Below are positions 16,639 to 25,208 of a stretch of DNA of 45,365 bases, piece by piece (within the stretch, counting starts at the first letter, position 1; each line of letters begins with the position of its first letter). This DNA is from Desulfocurvibacter africanus subsp. africanus DSM 2603 (GTDB taxonomy: Bacteria > Desulfobacterota > Desulfovibrionia > Desulfovibrionales > Desulfovibrionaceae), in the NCBI RefSeq assembly GCF_000422545.1, contig NZ_AULZ01000026.1, forward strand, positions 1 through 45,365, read 5' to 3'. The translations under genes and the position numbers were made by a program. The notes under the pieces were generated by a model. That model searched no databases. It saw only the letters and a list, made by a program, of their open reading frames with translations, and was not told where the DNA came from.

Positions 16639-17804
16639 GCCAGCCGCATCTCCCGAGCTGCCTGGCCAATGCGGGCCGCTGCCCACTGGAGGTCCGGCAA
16701 CTCGTGCGCCAGCGTGACCGAAAGGCGCAGGCGCGCCGTGCCGCGCGGCACCGTGGGCGGACGTACGGCGGTCGCCAGCAGACCCTGCTCGCGCAGGCAT
16801 CGCGCCAGCTCCAGCGCCGCAGTGTTCTCGCCCACGTGCACGGGCAGAATCTGCGAATGGAATTCGGGCAGTTGCAAGCCCTCGGCCAGCAGCAAGCCGT
16901 GGAACGCCCGAGCCCGCTCCAAAAGCCGCTCGCCCATGGCCGGGTCCTGCGTGAGGCGCTCGATGGCTCCCAGCGCCGCGCCGGCGCAGGCCGGTGGCAG
17001 GGCTGTCGCGAAGATGAAGCTGCGGGCTCGATTGACCAGGAATTCGCGGCCCACGGTCGAGGAGACTATGAAGCCGCCCAGGGTTCCGAGCGCCTTGCCC
17101 AGGGTGGCGGCGGTGAAATCCGGCCTTGCCGTCTCGCCCAGAGCCTTGCAGACGCCTCCGCCGCGTCCCCAGATGCCTATGCTATGTGCTTCGTCCACCA
17201 GCAGGATGGCCTCGTGCCGCGCCGCCAGTCCGCGAAGGGCTTCAAGCGGTGCCAGGTCGCCATCCATGCTGAAGACGGATTCGGTCACGATGACGCGCCG
17301 CCCCCGGCAGGGCGTGGTTTCGAGCAGCCGCGCCAGCGCGGCGGTGTCGTTGTGGGCGAAGCGCTTGACTGTCGCGCCGCTCAGGCGTGCGCCGTCGATG
17401 AGGCTGGCGTGGCTGAGGCGGTCGGCGAACACGATGTCCTCGCGCCCGGCCAGCGCGGATACAACGCCGACGTTCATGCCGAAGCCGCTGCTGAACACAA
17501 GCGCGGCCTCTCCCCCCACGAGGCTGGCCAAGGCTGATTCCAGCTCTTCGTGCAGCTCCAGCGTGCCGCACATCAGGCGCGAGGAGGTCCCGCCGCAGCC
17601 CCAGCGCTCAATGGCCTGGATGGCGCGGTGCTTGACGTGAGGATCGCAGGCCAACCCCAGGTAGTCGTTGGAGGAGAAGTTGAGCAGCGTCCGGCCATCT
17701 GGCAGCTCGATGCGCCCGCCCGCTTGAGGCCAGGCCTCCGTGCGCCGGAATAGTCCTTCACTCTTCAGTTGCGCCAGCTCCAGCAAAAAAGAATCCATGC
17801 TCAT
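16635..17804 (-). CDS. bioF: 8-amino-7-oxononanoate synthase BioF
   Basis: The 389-residue PLP enzyme condenses pimeloyl-ACP (or -CoA) with L-alanine, the first step of biotin ring assembly. Motifs: NFSSNDYLGLA near the N-terminus, FSSGFGMNVG, VDEAHSIGIWGRGGG (Asp/His holding PLP) and TLGKALGTLGG with the Schiff-base Lys at about residue 236. It belongs to the alpha-oxoamine synthases; length and the SSNDYLGL wording favour BioF over glycine C-acetyltransferase, and the bioH-like and bioC partners support it. Start ATG at 17804 follows AAGGATTG closely; ATG at 17798 with a better-spaced AAGG is an alternative. First gene of the operon. Confidence 0.92.
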   Translation of the reverse strand: MSMDSFLLELAQLKSEGLFRRTEAWPQAGGRIELPDGRTLLNFSSNDYLGLACDPHVKHRAIQAIERWGCGGTSSRLMCGTLELHEELESALASLVGGEAALVFSSGFGMNVGVVSALAGREDIVFADRLSHASLIDGARLSGATVKRFAHNDTAALARLLETTPCRGRRVIVTESVFSMDGDLAPLEALRGLAARHEAILLVDEAHSIGIWGRGGGVCKALGETARPDFTAATLGKALGTLGGFIVSSTVGREFLVNRARSFIFATALPPACAGAALGAIERLTQDPAMGERLLERARAFHGLLLAEGLQLPEFHSQILPVHVGENTAALELARCLREQGLLATAVRPPTVPRGTARLRLSVTLAHELPDLQWAAARIGQAAREMRLA

Positions 17805-17897
17805 CAATCCTTACGTCTGGCCTTACGCCTGGACGCTCGCGGCGTCCTCCACCTAAATCTCGAAGCCAGACGCGTGTTCACGGGGAACGCGGACAAT

Positions 17898-18023
17898 AGA
17901 GCATTTTGCTTTTGAAAATGCTCTGCAAGCCATGCGTCGGCATGGCTTGCCGCCGCGTAGGCGTAGGCGCAATTCACTTGCGCCGTCAACGCCGGAGCGG
18001 ACGTCTTAAAAGCAATCTGCCCT
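17898..18023 (+). repeat. Dispersed repeat R1, copy B (full length)
   Basis: A 126-base unit from AGAGCATTTTGC to CAATCTGCCCT. In order it folds into AGAGCATTTT/AAAATGCTCT, GCAAGCCATGC/GCATGGCTTGC, GGCGCAA/TTGCGCC and a weaker CGCCGG/GGGCG-type hairpin. The outer ends AGAGCA and TGCTCT (TGCCCT in this copy) are inverted. It lies between bioF and glpR; the gap 17805-18062 has no gene. Confidence 0.92.
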
Positions 18024-18062
18024 AAGCTATCCAGGAGGCCTTATCTCGACGGGAAATGTTCT

Positions 18063-18824
18063 TCAGGCCAAGTACAGTTCTACCCCGGCCTCCTGCACTA
18101 GTTTTTTCCAGCGGTCGGGCAGGGGGGCGTTGGTGAAGATGGCCGTGAGTTCCGAGAGGTGCCCCACCCTGACCATGGCGGGACGCCCGAATTTGGAATT
18201 GTCCGTCACAAGGTACACGTGCCGGGAGCTTTCGATGATCGTGCGCGCCACGGCTACTTCCCTGTAGTCGTAATCAAGGATGCTGCCGTCCTCGTCTATG
18301 CCCGAAATGCCGATGATGCCGTAGTCCACACGGAACTCGCGGATGAACCGCTCGGCGCTCGAACCGACAATCCCGTGGTCGCGGTGACGCACCGTGCCGC
18401 CGGCTACCACGACGTCGTTTTCGGGATTGCGGGCGCAGATCGAAGCCACGTTCAGGCTGTTCGTGACGATGCGCAGCTTCTTATGCTCCAGGAGGGCCTT
18501 GGCGACCTCCTCGGTCGTCGTGCCGATATTGATGAGTAGGGAGGCTCCCTCTGGAATGTGCTGCGCGCAGAGCTTTCCGATTCTTTGCTTCTCCTCCATG
18601 AACATGGCCTTGCGCTGGTCATAGAGGATGTTCTCCGAACCCAGCGGAACACCCGCGCCACCATGGAATCGCTGGATCTTCCCCGCCTCGGCCAGCATGT
18701 TGATGTCCTTGCGCATGGTCTGGGGAGTGACCACGAAATGGCGAGAAAGATCTTCGATGGTGGCGAAGCCGCGCTCGGAAATGAAGTCCATGAGCGCCTT
18801 GTGTCGTTTTACCCGTTTATCCAT
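18063..18824 (-). CDS. glpR: DeoR-family repressor, GlpR-like
   Basis: The 253-residue protein has an N-terminal DeoR winged helix-turn-helix (about residues 6-60, TIEDLSRHFVVTPQTMRKDINML) and a DeoR sensor domain of the sugar-phosphate isomerase fold (about 75-235, LLINIGTTTEEVA, VVVAGGTVRH, GIIGISGIDEDG). Wording such as GSILDYDYREVAVA fits GlpR, which is released from DNA by glycerol-3-phosphate. It lies at the edge of a G3P locus, and TCGAAA-type dyads occur upstream of three genes there. It is divergent from the large PHP-like gene. The start codon directly follows a hairpin and has no visible ribosome binding site. Confidence 0.85.
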   Translation of the reverse strand: MDKRVKRHKALMDFISERGFATIEDLSRHFVVTPQTMRKDINMLAEAGKIQRFHGGAGVPLGSENILYDQRKAMFMEEKQRIGKLCAQHIPEGASLLINIGTTTEEVAKALLEHKKLRIVTNSLNVASICARNPENDVVVAGGTVRHRDHGIVGSSAERFIREFRVDYGIIGISGIDEDGSILDYDYREVAVARTIIESSRHVYLVTDNSKFGRPAMVRVGHLSELTAIFTNAPLPDRWKKLVQEAGVELYLA

Positions 18825-18825
18825 G

Positions 18826-18850
18826 CCGGGTGCTTAACTATTTCACCCGG
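18826..18850 (-). promoter_or_regulatory. Hairpin abutting the glpR start codon
   Basis: CCGGGTG and CACCCGG, separated by 11 bases, form a perfect 7-bp stem that ends one base before the ATG of glpR. It occupies the place of the ribosome binding site. It could be a translational control element or an operator dyad for a protein. Confidence 0.5.
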
Positions 18851-19105
18851 TCGTGACAAGCGCTGCGCCACATCGGCCTTAAACCTTGCGTTGTACGGTT
18901 CAAGCCTTGTGGCAAGCGGGTTGGAATATTGAGGTGCGGGCTTTCCTGAGGCTAAGCGGCATTCAACTCAGTGACCATGAAAATTGTTTCTGCGCTAATC
19001 AATTGCTGCTGAAAAGTGGCTTGGGAATCGAAGCGTGGAAGGAAAGCCAGTTCATTTGAGCCCATAGCATAAAAGGTCAGGCCGTGAAGGCCTGCATAAG
19101 GATAT

Positions 19106-19150
19106 TTGCTTTTATGAAAGTCATGACATACAAATTCGAAAAGTTTTCGA
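19106..19150 (+). promoter_or_regulatory. Predicted promoter with GlpR-type operator over +1
   Basis: TTGCTT (19106-19111), a 17-base spacer and TACAAA (19129-19134) make a plausible sigma-70 promoter. It is followed at once by TCGAAAAGTTTTCGA (19136-19150), a perfect dyad around a central G that would cover the transcription start. The TCGAAA half-site recurs upstream of ugpB and glpA. A repressor here, most likely GlpR, would control the PHP-like gene. Confidence 0.55.
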
Positions 19151-19210
19151 TAGCTGATGCTCGCTTGAAGCCTGCACATGATCAAGGCCAGACCGGTCCA
19201 GAGGAAGATA

Positions 19211-22200
19211 GTGCCAGAGAACCGCGGGATGCAGACAAGCCATACGGAAGAGCCGGTCTCGCACGATCTTGATCTCGAAAGGGACGGGAGCGGCCCGAGG
19301 TTCTTCTTCGACAGGCGCGATTACGAACTGCTGCGCATAGTAAAAGATATTTCCCGGCGCAAAGGCACCCCGGCGCACAGAAGGCTTCTCGCGCCATATC
19401 TGCATCCCCACGGGATCAAGGAGATGGCTGCCCAGCGAGCGCTGCGCATCGCCTACGCCGTGGCCCACCTCCTCGACTCCCTGGAGATAGGCAAGGCTTC
19501 CGATCGCTTGGAGGCCCTGCGCTCCCTGCGCGAGGAGATCCTCTACACGGCGCAGGGGCCGCTGCGCGTCAATGCTTCCCGCGTGCTGATCGAAATCATG
19601 AAGAGGCTGCTCCGCAGCCAGGAGGACGATACCAGGCAGCTCGAGCTGGCCCACGATTTCCGGGCCGTGACCACCGGCCGTCCTCGGACGGTGCGCGAGC
19701 AGCTCAGGAAGTACCACCTGCTGGAAATGCCGGAGGAGTGGAACCAGGTTTCCTTCGACGACCATGTGCATGACGTCAACACCAAGGGCAGGAAGTCGGC
19801 TTCCCACCTGGTCATGGACGCCTGGATCAAGGGTATCCGGCGGCTGACGGTCATCTACTACCACTTCGTCCCGCGAGAGGCCGCCGAGGAGCTTCTGGAA
19901 GCCGCGGCGATCATGGACATCAAGGTCAGGATCGGCATCGAGTTCTTCACCCGCCACCAGCAACAGTTCGTCAAGATCATCTGGATACCGCGCGGTCTGA
20001 CGGATTCCCAGGGCTTCCTGAGCTTTCTCTCCTCACCGGCGGTCCAGGCGTTCATGGATCAGGGGCGTCAGGTCGCCAAGCATCACGAGGCGTATGTGCT
20101 CGAGGTGCTCCGCGAGTTCAACCGAACTCATCTGCCGGATATCAACGACACCTTCGGCCTGGATATGCCGCCTATTTGCGAGAAGGACTTCCTCTCGTTC
20201 GTCGGCTCGGGCCAGGTCTCCATCTTTCACTTGGGCAAGCTGATCCACGAGCGCCTGCTCCCGCTCATGCGTACGCGCACGGCGGGCCTCCATGCGAGCT
20301 ACCGTCAGGCGTCCGATGACGAGAAGGCAGGGATGGAGCAACTCGTGCGCAGGATGGACGGCTTCGATGCCCATGAGATCATCGAGCGGCATCTGCGCCC
20401 CGAAAGGAATCCAGGCTTGCCGGATCCGGACGCACCCTCCGAGCGCTCGCGGGTCGTTCCCGAACTGCGTACCCTCTCGATCGTGGAGCTGCTCGACCGC
20501 CTTTACAGCCTCCATCCCAAGCATCGGGTCGTGCTCGACCTGGACGGCCTGGCTGTCGAGCATGTGCTCGAACTGCTCTACGATTGCAGGGGCAGGATCA
20601 CCCACCTGGAGATCTTCAACCTCAAGAACAGCGCCCTGGGACGCGAGCCGGACCGCGAGCGCATCCTGCGCCTGCAGGCCGCGCTCCATTCCTCCAACGT
20701 CATGAAGCTTAAGCGGTTCATCACCGAACTCATCGCCAAGCCGGACGGATTGGAGGGCGACGGCCCCGGTCGTCGAGGTCACAAAGACAAGCTCGTCGAA
20801 ATTCTCTACGAGCTTCCTGCCTTCCAGGCTTGTTACAGGGATAAACCCCTAAAGATCAGCATCGGTTCCGACTCCACCGGGCAATCCGGGCGAATGCCCG
20901 GAATGGGGCTCGTGGTTAAGGATTCGCTGCCGAGGCACGTGCAGCTTGAACTGGAGCGAGCCAGTGCGCCTCATTGCGGAATACCCGTGGGGGTCACCGC
21001 GTACGCTCGGATAACCCGCGTGCCGTTGTCCAGGGCGAATGCCGTCTCTAGCGGCATGAATCGCCTCGTCCGCCGCATTCCTGGACTGAGCGTGCTCGGA
21101 TATCGGCATAAAACGGATTGGGTCATCGACGATTGCAAGTCTGCCAGCGAGGGAAACATCCATACCCTGGGCGGAGTGCAACGAATGGAAGGGAACGGCC
21201 TGCACTTGGTCGCGCCGGAGCGGAAGGAACAGAGCGCGGTCTCCCTCGAATACCTGAATACCGGGCTCAAGATCGGGCTCAAGATACTGGCGGGGTTCTT
21301 GGCGGCAAGCCTCACCTTCGCCCTGACCAAGAACGGGTGGCTGCTGGCCTACGGCGGGGCGCTGATCTGGTTCGCCATAACGGGCCTGCGGATCATCATC
21401 CAATCGGTGCTCGGGTGCGGCGGCATACACCGCTCATCGCGGCTCAAATGGGAAAGCTACGTGAGCTGGGACAGGCTGGCCGACTCGCTCCTGTTCAGCG
21501 GGCTCTCCGTGCCCCTGCTCGATTACATCGTGAAGACCGTCCTCCTCGAACGATCCTTCGGGGTCACCGTCACGACGAGCCCGGTCCTGCTCTATGCGGC
21601 CATGTCCCTGGTCAACGGCCTGTACATGGCCGGCCACAACCTCCTGCGCGGCCTGCCGAGGGAGGCGATCGTCGGCAACCTCTTGCGGAGCATCCTGGCC
21701 ATCCCTCTTGCCTTGGCATGCAGCGGCCTGGCCGGCGAACTGCTGCTTTTGGCCGGCGTCACTGGCGTGGGAGCTGTTCTCCAGCAGTGGGCGGCCGTCA
21801 TTACGAAGCTGGCCTCGGATTGCGTCGCAGGGGTGATCGAAGGGCTTGCCGACAGGGCCGAGCACCTGCGCATGCGTATTCGGGACTACTCCAGCAAGCT
21901 TAAACAGCTGTTTGCCCTCCATGGCCAAGTGGAGGTTCTCTTTCCATTGGAGGACGTCCCCTCTCTGCTGGAATCCAAAGAGTTCATCCAGACCCTTGAG
22001 TTCGAGCGAAGCGACCTGCTGAACATCGCCATTGTCAATGCCCTGGACCTTCAATACTTGTGGATGTATCAGCCGTGGTCAAGAAACGTCATCAAGCAGC
22101 TCGTGCGGGAAATGGGCGATGATGAGCGCCGGGTCTTTCTTTTTTCCCAGTACGTACTCTCCCAGGAGCGGCAGATCAGCCAGCTCCTGCTCGACGGTTT

Positions 22201-22336
22201 GGTAGGCAGGAACTTTTCCAAGGCCCTGGCCTTTTATGTTGGATACTGGCGGGAATACCTGAAGAGCATCACTAGGCTTGTGAGCGAGTGCTCGCCTGGG
22301 CTTCTTCGACACGAAAAGGTTATGGAATTCAGATAG
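19211..22336 (+). CDS. Large membrane-anchored protein with PHP-phosphoesterase-like motifs, function unknown
   Basis: A 1041-residue protein that I cannot assign to a named family. After a charged helical region (1-180) comes a stretch with the order of motifs seen in PHP (polymerase and histidinol phosphatase) metallo-phosphoesterases: DDHVHD (HxH at 185/187), YYHF (218), GIEFF (Glu244), LEIFN (about 466) and GSDSTG (about 551). The usual final His after SD is replaced and a long insert separates GIE from LEIFN, so activity is uncertain. About residues 688-737 and 790-863 are membrane segments, followed by a soluble helical tail. I chose GTG at 19211 because GAGGA lies five bases upstream; ATG at 19178 and 19229 are alternatives. 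It lies between glpR and the Ugp-like importer, behind a GlpR-type operator, so a role in G3P or glycerophosphoester metabolism is inferred. Confidence 0.75.
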   Translation: MPENRGMQTSHTEEPVSHDLDLERDGSGPRFFFDRRDYELLRIVKDISRRKGTPAHRRLLAPYLHPHGIKEMAAQRALRIAYAVAHLLDSLEIGKASDRLEALRSLREEILYTAQGPLRVNASRVLIEIMKRLLRSQEDDTRQLELAHDFRAVTTGRPRTVREQLRKYHLLEMPEEWNQVSFDDHVHDVNTKGRKSASHLVMDAWIKGIRRLTVIYYHFVPREAAEELLEAAAIMDIKVRIGIEFFTRHQQQFVKIIWIPRGLTDSQGFLSFLSSPAVQAFMDQGRQVAKHHEAYVLEVLREFNRTHLPDINDTFGLDMPPICEKDFLSFVGSGQVSIFHLGKLIHERLLPLMRTRTAGLHASYRQASDDEKAGMEQLVRRMDGFDAHEIIERHLRPERNPGLPDPDAPSERSRVVPELRTLSIVELLDRLYSLHPKHRVVLDLDGLAVEHVLELLYDCRGRITHLEIFNLKNSALGREPDRERILRLQAALHSSNVMKLKRFITELIAKPDGLEGDGPGRRGHKDKLVEILYELPAFQACYRDKPLKISIGSDSTGQSGRMPGMGLVVKDSLPRHVQLELERASAPHCGIPVGVTAYARITRVPLSRANAVSSGMNRLVRRIPGLSVLGYRHKTDWVIDDCKSASEGNIHTLGGVQRMEGNGLHLVAPERKEQSAVSLEYLNTGLKIGLKILAGFLAASLTFALTKNGWLLAYGGALIWFAITGLRIIIQSVLGCGGIHRSSRLKWESYVSWDRLADSLLFSGLSVPLLDYIVKTVLLERSFGVTVTTSPVLLYAAMSLVNGLYMAGHNLLRGLPREAIVGNLLRSILAIPLALACSGLAGELLLLAGVTGVGAVLQQWAAVITKLASDCVAGVIEGLADRAEHLRMRIRDYSSKLKQLFALHGQVEVLFPLEDVPSLLESKEFIQTLEFERSDLLNIAIVNALDLQYLWMYQPWSRNVIKQLVREMGDDERRVFLFSQYVLSQERQISQLLLDGLVGRNFSKALAFYVGYWREYLKSITRLVSECSPGLLRHEKVMEFR

Positions 22337-22588
22337 GAAATCGTGAGCCTCTGTTGCGGGCCGACCTCGGCGTCATGCGCCTTTGTCGGCCTGACGGCAC
22401 ACGACGGCCGCAGGAGCGGCTTACATCACAAGAGTGAAAGCGGAATCCAGGTCGGACGTTTCAGGGAGAGCCTGCGCCAAGAAGGTTCAGCCATCGGGCA
22501 ACGTCCGGCATAACGATAGGTAATAAGATCAAGATTTTTTGCAACACGGGTGTCCCCCACCTGGCAAGCCAAAATATCGGAGCACAAC

Positions 22589-23632
22589 TTGTCTGCGATC
22601 CGCATGGAACATGTCAGCCGTCACTGGGGTTCGGTACTTGCCGTCGACGATATCAGCTTTGAGGTGGAGCAGGGCAGTCTGCTGGTTCTGCTCGGCCCTT
22701 CCGGTTGCGGCAAGTCCACAACGCTGCGCCTGATCGCCGGGCTGGAGGAAGTCACCAGCGGCCATATCTTCATCGGCGACAAGCAGGTGACAAACCTTCC
22801 GCCCTCCCGGCGCCAATTGGCCATGGTCTTCCAATCCTATGCCCTTTTCCCGCACCTCACGGTCCGGGAGAACATCCTTTTCGGCCTCAAGGTGCGCAAG
22901 GTCCCCCAGGCGGAGCGGCGAAAGCGCCTGGCTCGCGCTGTCGATATCCTTGGGCTCGGCAGCCTCCTGGACCGCAAGCCCTCGGCCCTCTCGGGCGGGC
23001 AGCAGCAGCGCGTGGCCCTTGGCCGGGCCCTCGTGGCCGAGGCTTCGGTCTGCCTTATGGACGAGCCGCTCTCCAACCTGGATGCGAAACTCCGCCAGGA
23101 AATGCGGCGCGAGATTCGGGCGCTGCAGCAGTCGCTTGGAATGACCATGGTCTACGTCACGCACGATCAGGTCGAGGCCATGAGCATGGCCGACCGGATC
23201 ATTCTTCTGGAGGGTGGGCGCATCGTGCAGAACGGCACCCCGGCGGAGCTGTTCTCGCAGCCCGCGACGGTCTTCACGGCGAACTTCATTGGGACGCCGC
23301 CCATGAACCTTCTGGGCCTGTCCAAGTGTTCTTGCGGCATCACGATAGCCGGTTGCGACGAGGCCCGGGTTCCCCAGGCCGACTCTGCGGACCGCATCCT
23401 GGGCATCCGGCCCGAGCACTTGTTTTTCGATCCCGAGGGCGGCTGGCACGGGATCGTCGAAACCGTGGAGTATCTCGGATTCGGCTCCGTGGTCACCTGC
23501 CGGGTCGGCTCCGAAGCCCTGGCCGTGTCGGTCGAGGGCATGGTGACTCTCGCGCCGGGTTCGCAGGTGACTCTGCGCTATCTGCAGGACAGACTGCACT
23601 TCTTCCATAAGCAAACCGGGGAGCGAGTGTAG
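22589..23632 (+). CDS. ugpC: ABC importer ATPase, UgpC-like
   Basis: The 347-residue ATPase of the carbohydrate-uptake (CUT1/MalK) type energises import by two permeases. Walker A GPSGCGKST, Q-loop FQSYALFP, signature LSGGQQQRVALGRAL, Walker B VCLMDEPLSNLD and H-loop YVTHDQ are all present. A C-terminal TOBE-like regulatory region (about 240-345, ILGIRPEHL) follows. I chose TTG at 22589 because CGGAG lies six bases upstream and the protein then begins with SAIRMEHVSRHWG, as in the family; GTG at 22550 and ATG at 22604 are alternatives. Substrate G3P is inferred from the glp neighbours. Confidence 0.88.
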   Translation: MSAIRMEHVSRHWGSVLAVDDISFEVEQGSLLVLLGPSGCGKSTTLRLIAGLEEVTSGHIFIGDKQVTNLPPSRRQLAMVFQSYALFPHLTVRENILFGLKVRKVPQAERRKRLARAVDILGLGSLLDRKPSALSGGQQQRVALGRALVAEASVCLMDEPLSNLDAKLRQEMRREIRALQQSLGMTMVYVTHDQVEAMSMADRIILLEGGRIVQNGTPAELFSQPATVFTANFIGTPPMNLLGLSKCSCGITIAGCDEARVPQADSADRILGIRPEHLFFDPEGGWHGIVETVEYLGFGSVVTCRVGSEALAVSVEGMVTLAPGSQVTLRYLQDRLHFFHKQTGERV

Positions 23633-23734
23633 CAACCCGGTAGGAAACAGGCCGCGCGGACGGGATGACCCACCAGATTCGAAGAGCGCAAGGCCTTAAA
23701 AAGAAATGGGTTCTTAGGCTCGGTTATTGCTAAG

Positions 23735-23765
23735 TCGAAAGGCCCAAGAAGAACGTTTCGATAAT
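23735..23765 (+). promoter_or_regulatory. Candidate GlpR operator and -10 box upstream of ugpB
   Basis: TCGAAA (23735-23740) and TTTCGA (23756-23761) form an inverted pair 15 bases apart, overlapping GATAAT (23760-23765), a possible -10 box. The half-site is the same as at 19136-19150. No good -35 box is seen at the right distance. The gap 23633-23856 holds no gene. Confidence 0.45.
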
Positions 23766-23856
23766 CAGGTGAGGAGCGCACGCATTACCGCGGCATTCCC
23801 GATTGGGCGCGGCTGTTTCAGACGACCAACTGCCTTTGCTTAACTGGAGGTATGCT

Positions 23857-25152
23857 ATGTTTGGATTGGCCAAGGCTATCAAGTGCTTCCTGCTATCACT
23901 TCTTGCCATTTGCTGCCTGTCCGGCGCCGCATTTGCCAAGCAGACGGAACTCGTCTTCTATTTCCCCGTGTCAGTGGGCGGCCCCATCACGAAGATCATC
24001 GAGGGCATGACCACTGAGTTCATGAAGCAGCATCCGGACATCAAGGTGACCCCTGTCTACGCGGGCATCTACCGCGACACTCTCACCAAGGCCCTGACGG
24101 CCCTGCGTGGCGGAGAGCCGCCCCACGTAGCGGTGCTCCTGTCCACGGACATGTTCACTCTCATCGACGAAAACGCCGTGATTCCCTACGATGACATCCT
24201 TTCGCCGGCCGAGATGAGCTTCACCAAGAACTTCTTCCCCGGCTTCATGAGCAACAGCCAGACCGGCGGAAAGACCTGGGGCATTCCGTTCCAGCGTTCG
24301 ACCATCGTCATGTACTGGAACAAAGAGGCCTTCAAGGCTGCCGGACTTGACCCGAACACGCCGCCCAAGACCTGGGCCGAGCTCGTGTCTTTCGGCAAGA
24401 AGCTGACCAAGAAGGATGCCTCGGGCCAAGTCACCCAATGGGGCGTGGCCATTCCCTCCACCGGCTATGCCTACTGGCTGTTCCAGGCCCTGGCCATCCA
24501 GAACGGCGCCGAGCTCATGAACCAGGAAGGCACCAAGGTCTTCTTCGACCAGCCCAAGGCCGTGGAGGCTCTCCAGTTCCTCGTGGACCTGGCCTTCAAG
24601 CACGAAGTCTCCCCCAAGGGCACGATTGACTGGGCCACCACGCCCCGCGACTTCTTCGAGCGCAGGACCGCCATCATGTGGACCACCACGGGCAACCTGA
24701 CCAACGTGCGCACCAACGCCAAGTTCGACTTCGGCGTCGGCATGCTCCCGGCCAACGCCCGTCCCGGCTCGCCCACGGGTGGCGGCAACTTCTACATCTT
24801 CAAGAAGACCACGCCCGAGCAGCGCAAGGCGGCGGTCACCTTCGTGCAGTGGATGACCACCGCTGATCGTGCCGCCCAGTGGGGCATCGACACCGGCTAT
24901 GTCGCCGTGCGGCCCGATGCCTGGCAGACCAAGCAGATGAAGGCGTACGTCAAGGGCTTCCCCTACGCCGCCGTCGCCCGCGACCAGCTGGAGTACGGCG
25001 TGGCCGAGCTCTCCACGCACGACAACCAGCGCGTGACCAAGGCTCTGGACGACGCCATCCAGGCCGCGGTGAACGGCTCCAAGAAGCCTGCGGACGCCCT
25101 CAAGGACGCCCAGAAGGAAGCCGAGCGCATCCTGCGCCGCTACAATAAGTAA
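23857..25152 (+). CDS. ugpB: ABC importer periplasmic binding protein, UgpB-like
   Basis: The 431-residue extracellular solute-binding protein (family 1) has a Sec signal peptide with likely cleavage after AFA (residue 27). The mature protein has the two-lobed pattern of sugar and glycerol-phosphate binders: ELVFYFPVSVGG, YAGIYRDTLTKALTALRGGEPPHVAVLLSTD, and the hinge segment GIPFQRSTIVMYWNKEAF. UgpB proteins share the FPVxxGGPI-like start and the FQRSTPVLYYNK-like hinge, so G3P or a glycerophosphodiester is the likely ligand. Start ATG with GGAGG six bases upstream. It is followed by a GC-rich stem-loop before the permease genes, a pattern that keeps the binding-protein mRNA abundant. Confidence 0.9.
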   Translation: MFGLAKAIKCFLLSLLAICCLSGAAFAKQTELVFYFPVSVGGPITKIIEGMTTEFMKQHPDIKVTPVYAGIYRDTLTKALTALRGGEPPHVAVLLSTDMFTLIDENAVIPYDDILSPAEMSFTKNFFPGFMSNSQTGGKTWGIPFQRSTIVMYWNKEAFKAAGLDPNTPPKTWAELVSFGKKLTKKDASGQVTQWGVAIPSTGYAYWLFQALAIQNGAELMNQEGTKVFFDQPKAVEALQFLVDLAFKHEVSPKGTIDWATTPRDFFERRTAIMWTTTGNLTNVRTNAKFDFGVGMLPANARPGSPTGGGNFYIFKKTTPEQRKAAVTFVQWMTTADRAAQWGIDTGYVAVRPDAWQTKQMKAYVKGFPYAAVARDQLEYGVAELSTHDNQRVTKALDDAIQAAVNGSKKPADALKDAQKEAERILRRYNK

Positions 25153-25163
25153 GCAGCTTAGTC

Positions 25164-25185
25164 GGGGGCCGGGCAACCGGCCCCC
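25164..25185 (+). promoter_or_regulatory. Intercistronic stem-loop between ugpB and ugpA
   Basis: GGGGGCCGG, a GCAA tetraloop of the stable GNRA type, then CCGGCCCCC: a perfect 9-bp stem 12 bases past the ugpB stop. No T tract follows, so it is more likely an mRNA-stabilising or partial-termination element than a full terminator. Confidence 0.6.
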
Positions 25186-25208
25186 ATTAAGGGATCGTGG
25201 AGGGGGTT

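Noticed and set aside
17898-18023. R1 repeats as a CRISPR array
   Set aside because: Copies are single, 126 bases long, thousands of bases apart and in both orientations; there are no short regular repeats with spacers and no cas genes.
18952-19185. A 77-codon minus-strand frame between glpR and the PHP-like gene
   Set aside because: It overlaps the predicted promoter and operator of the PHP-like gene, has no ribosome binding site and resembles no family I know.
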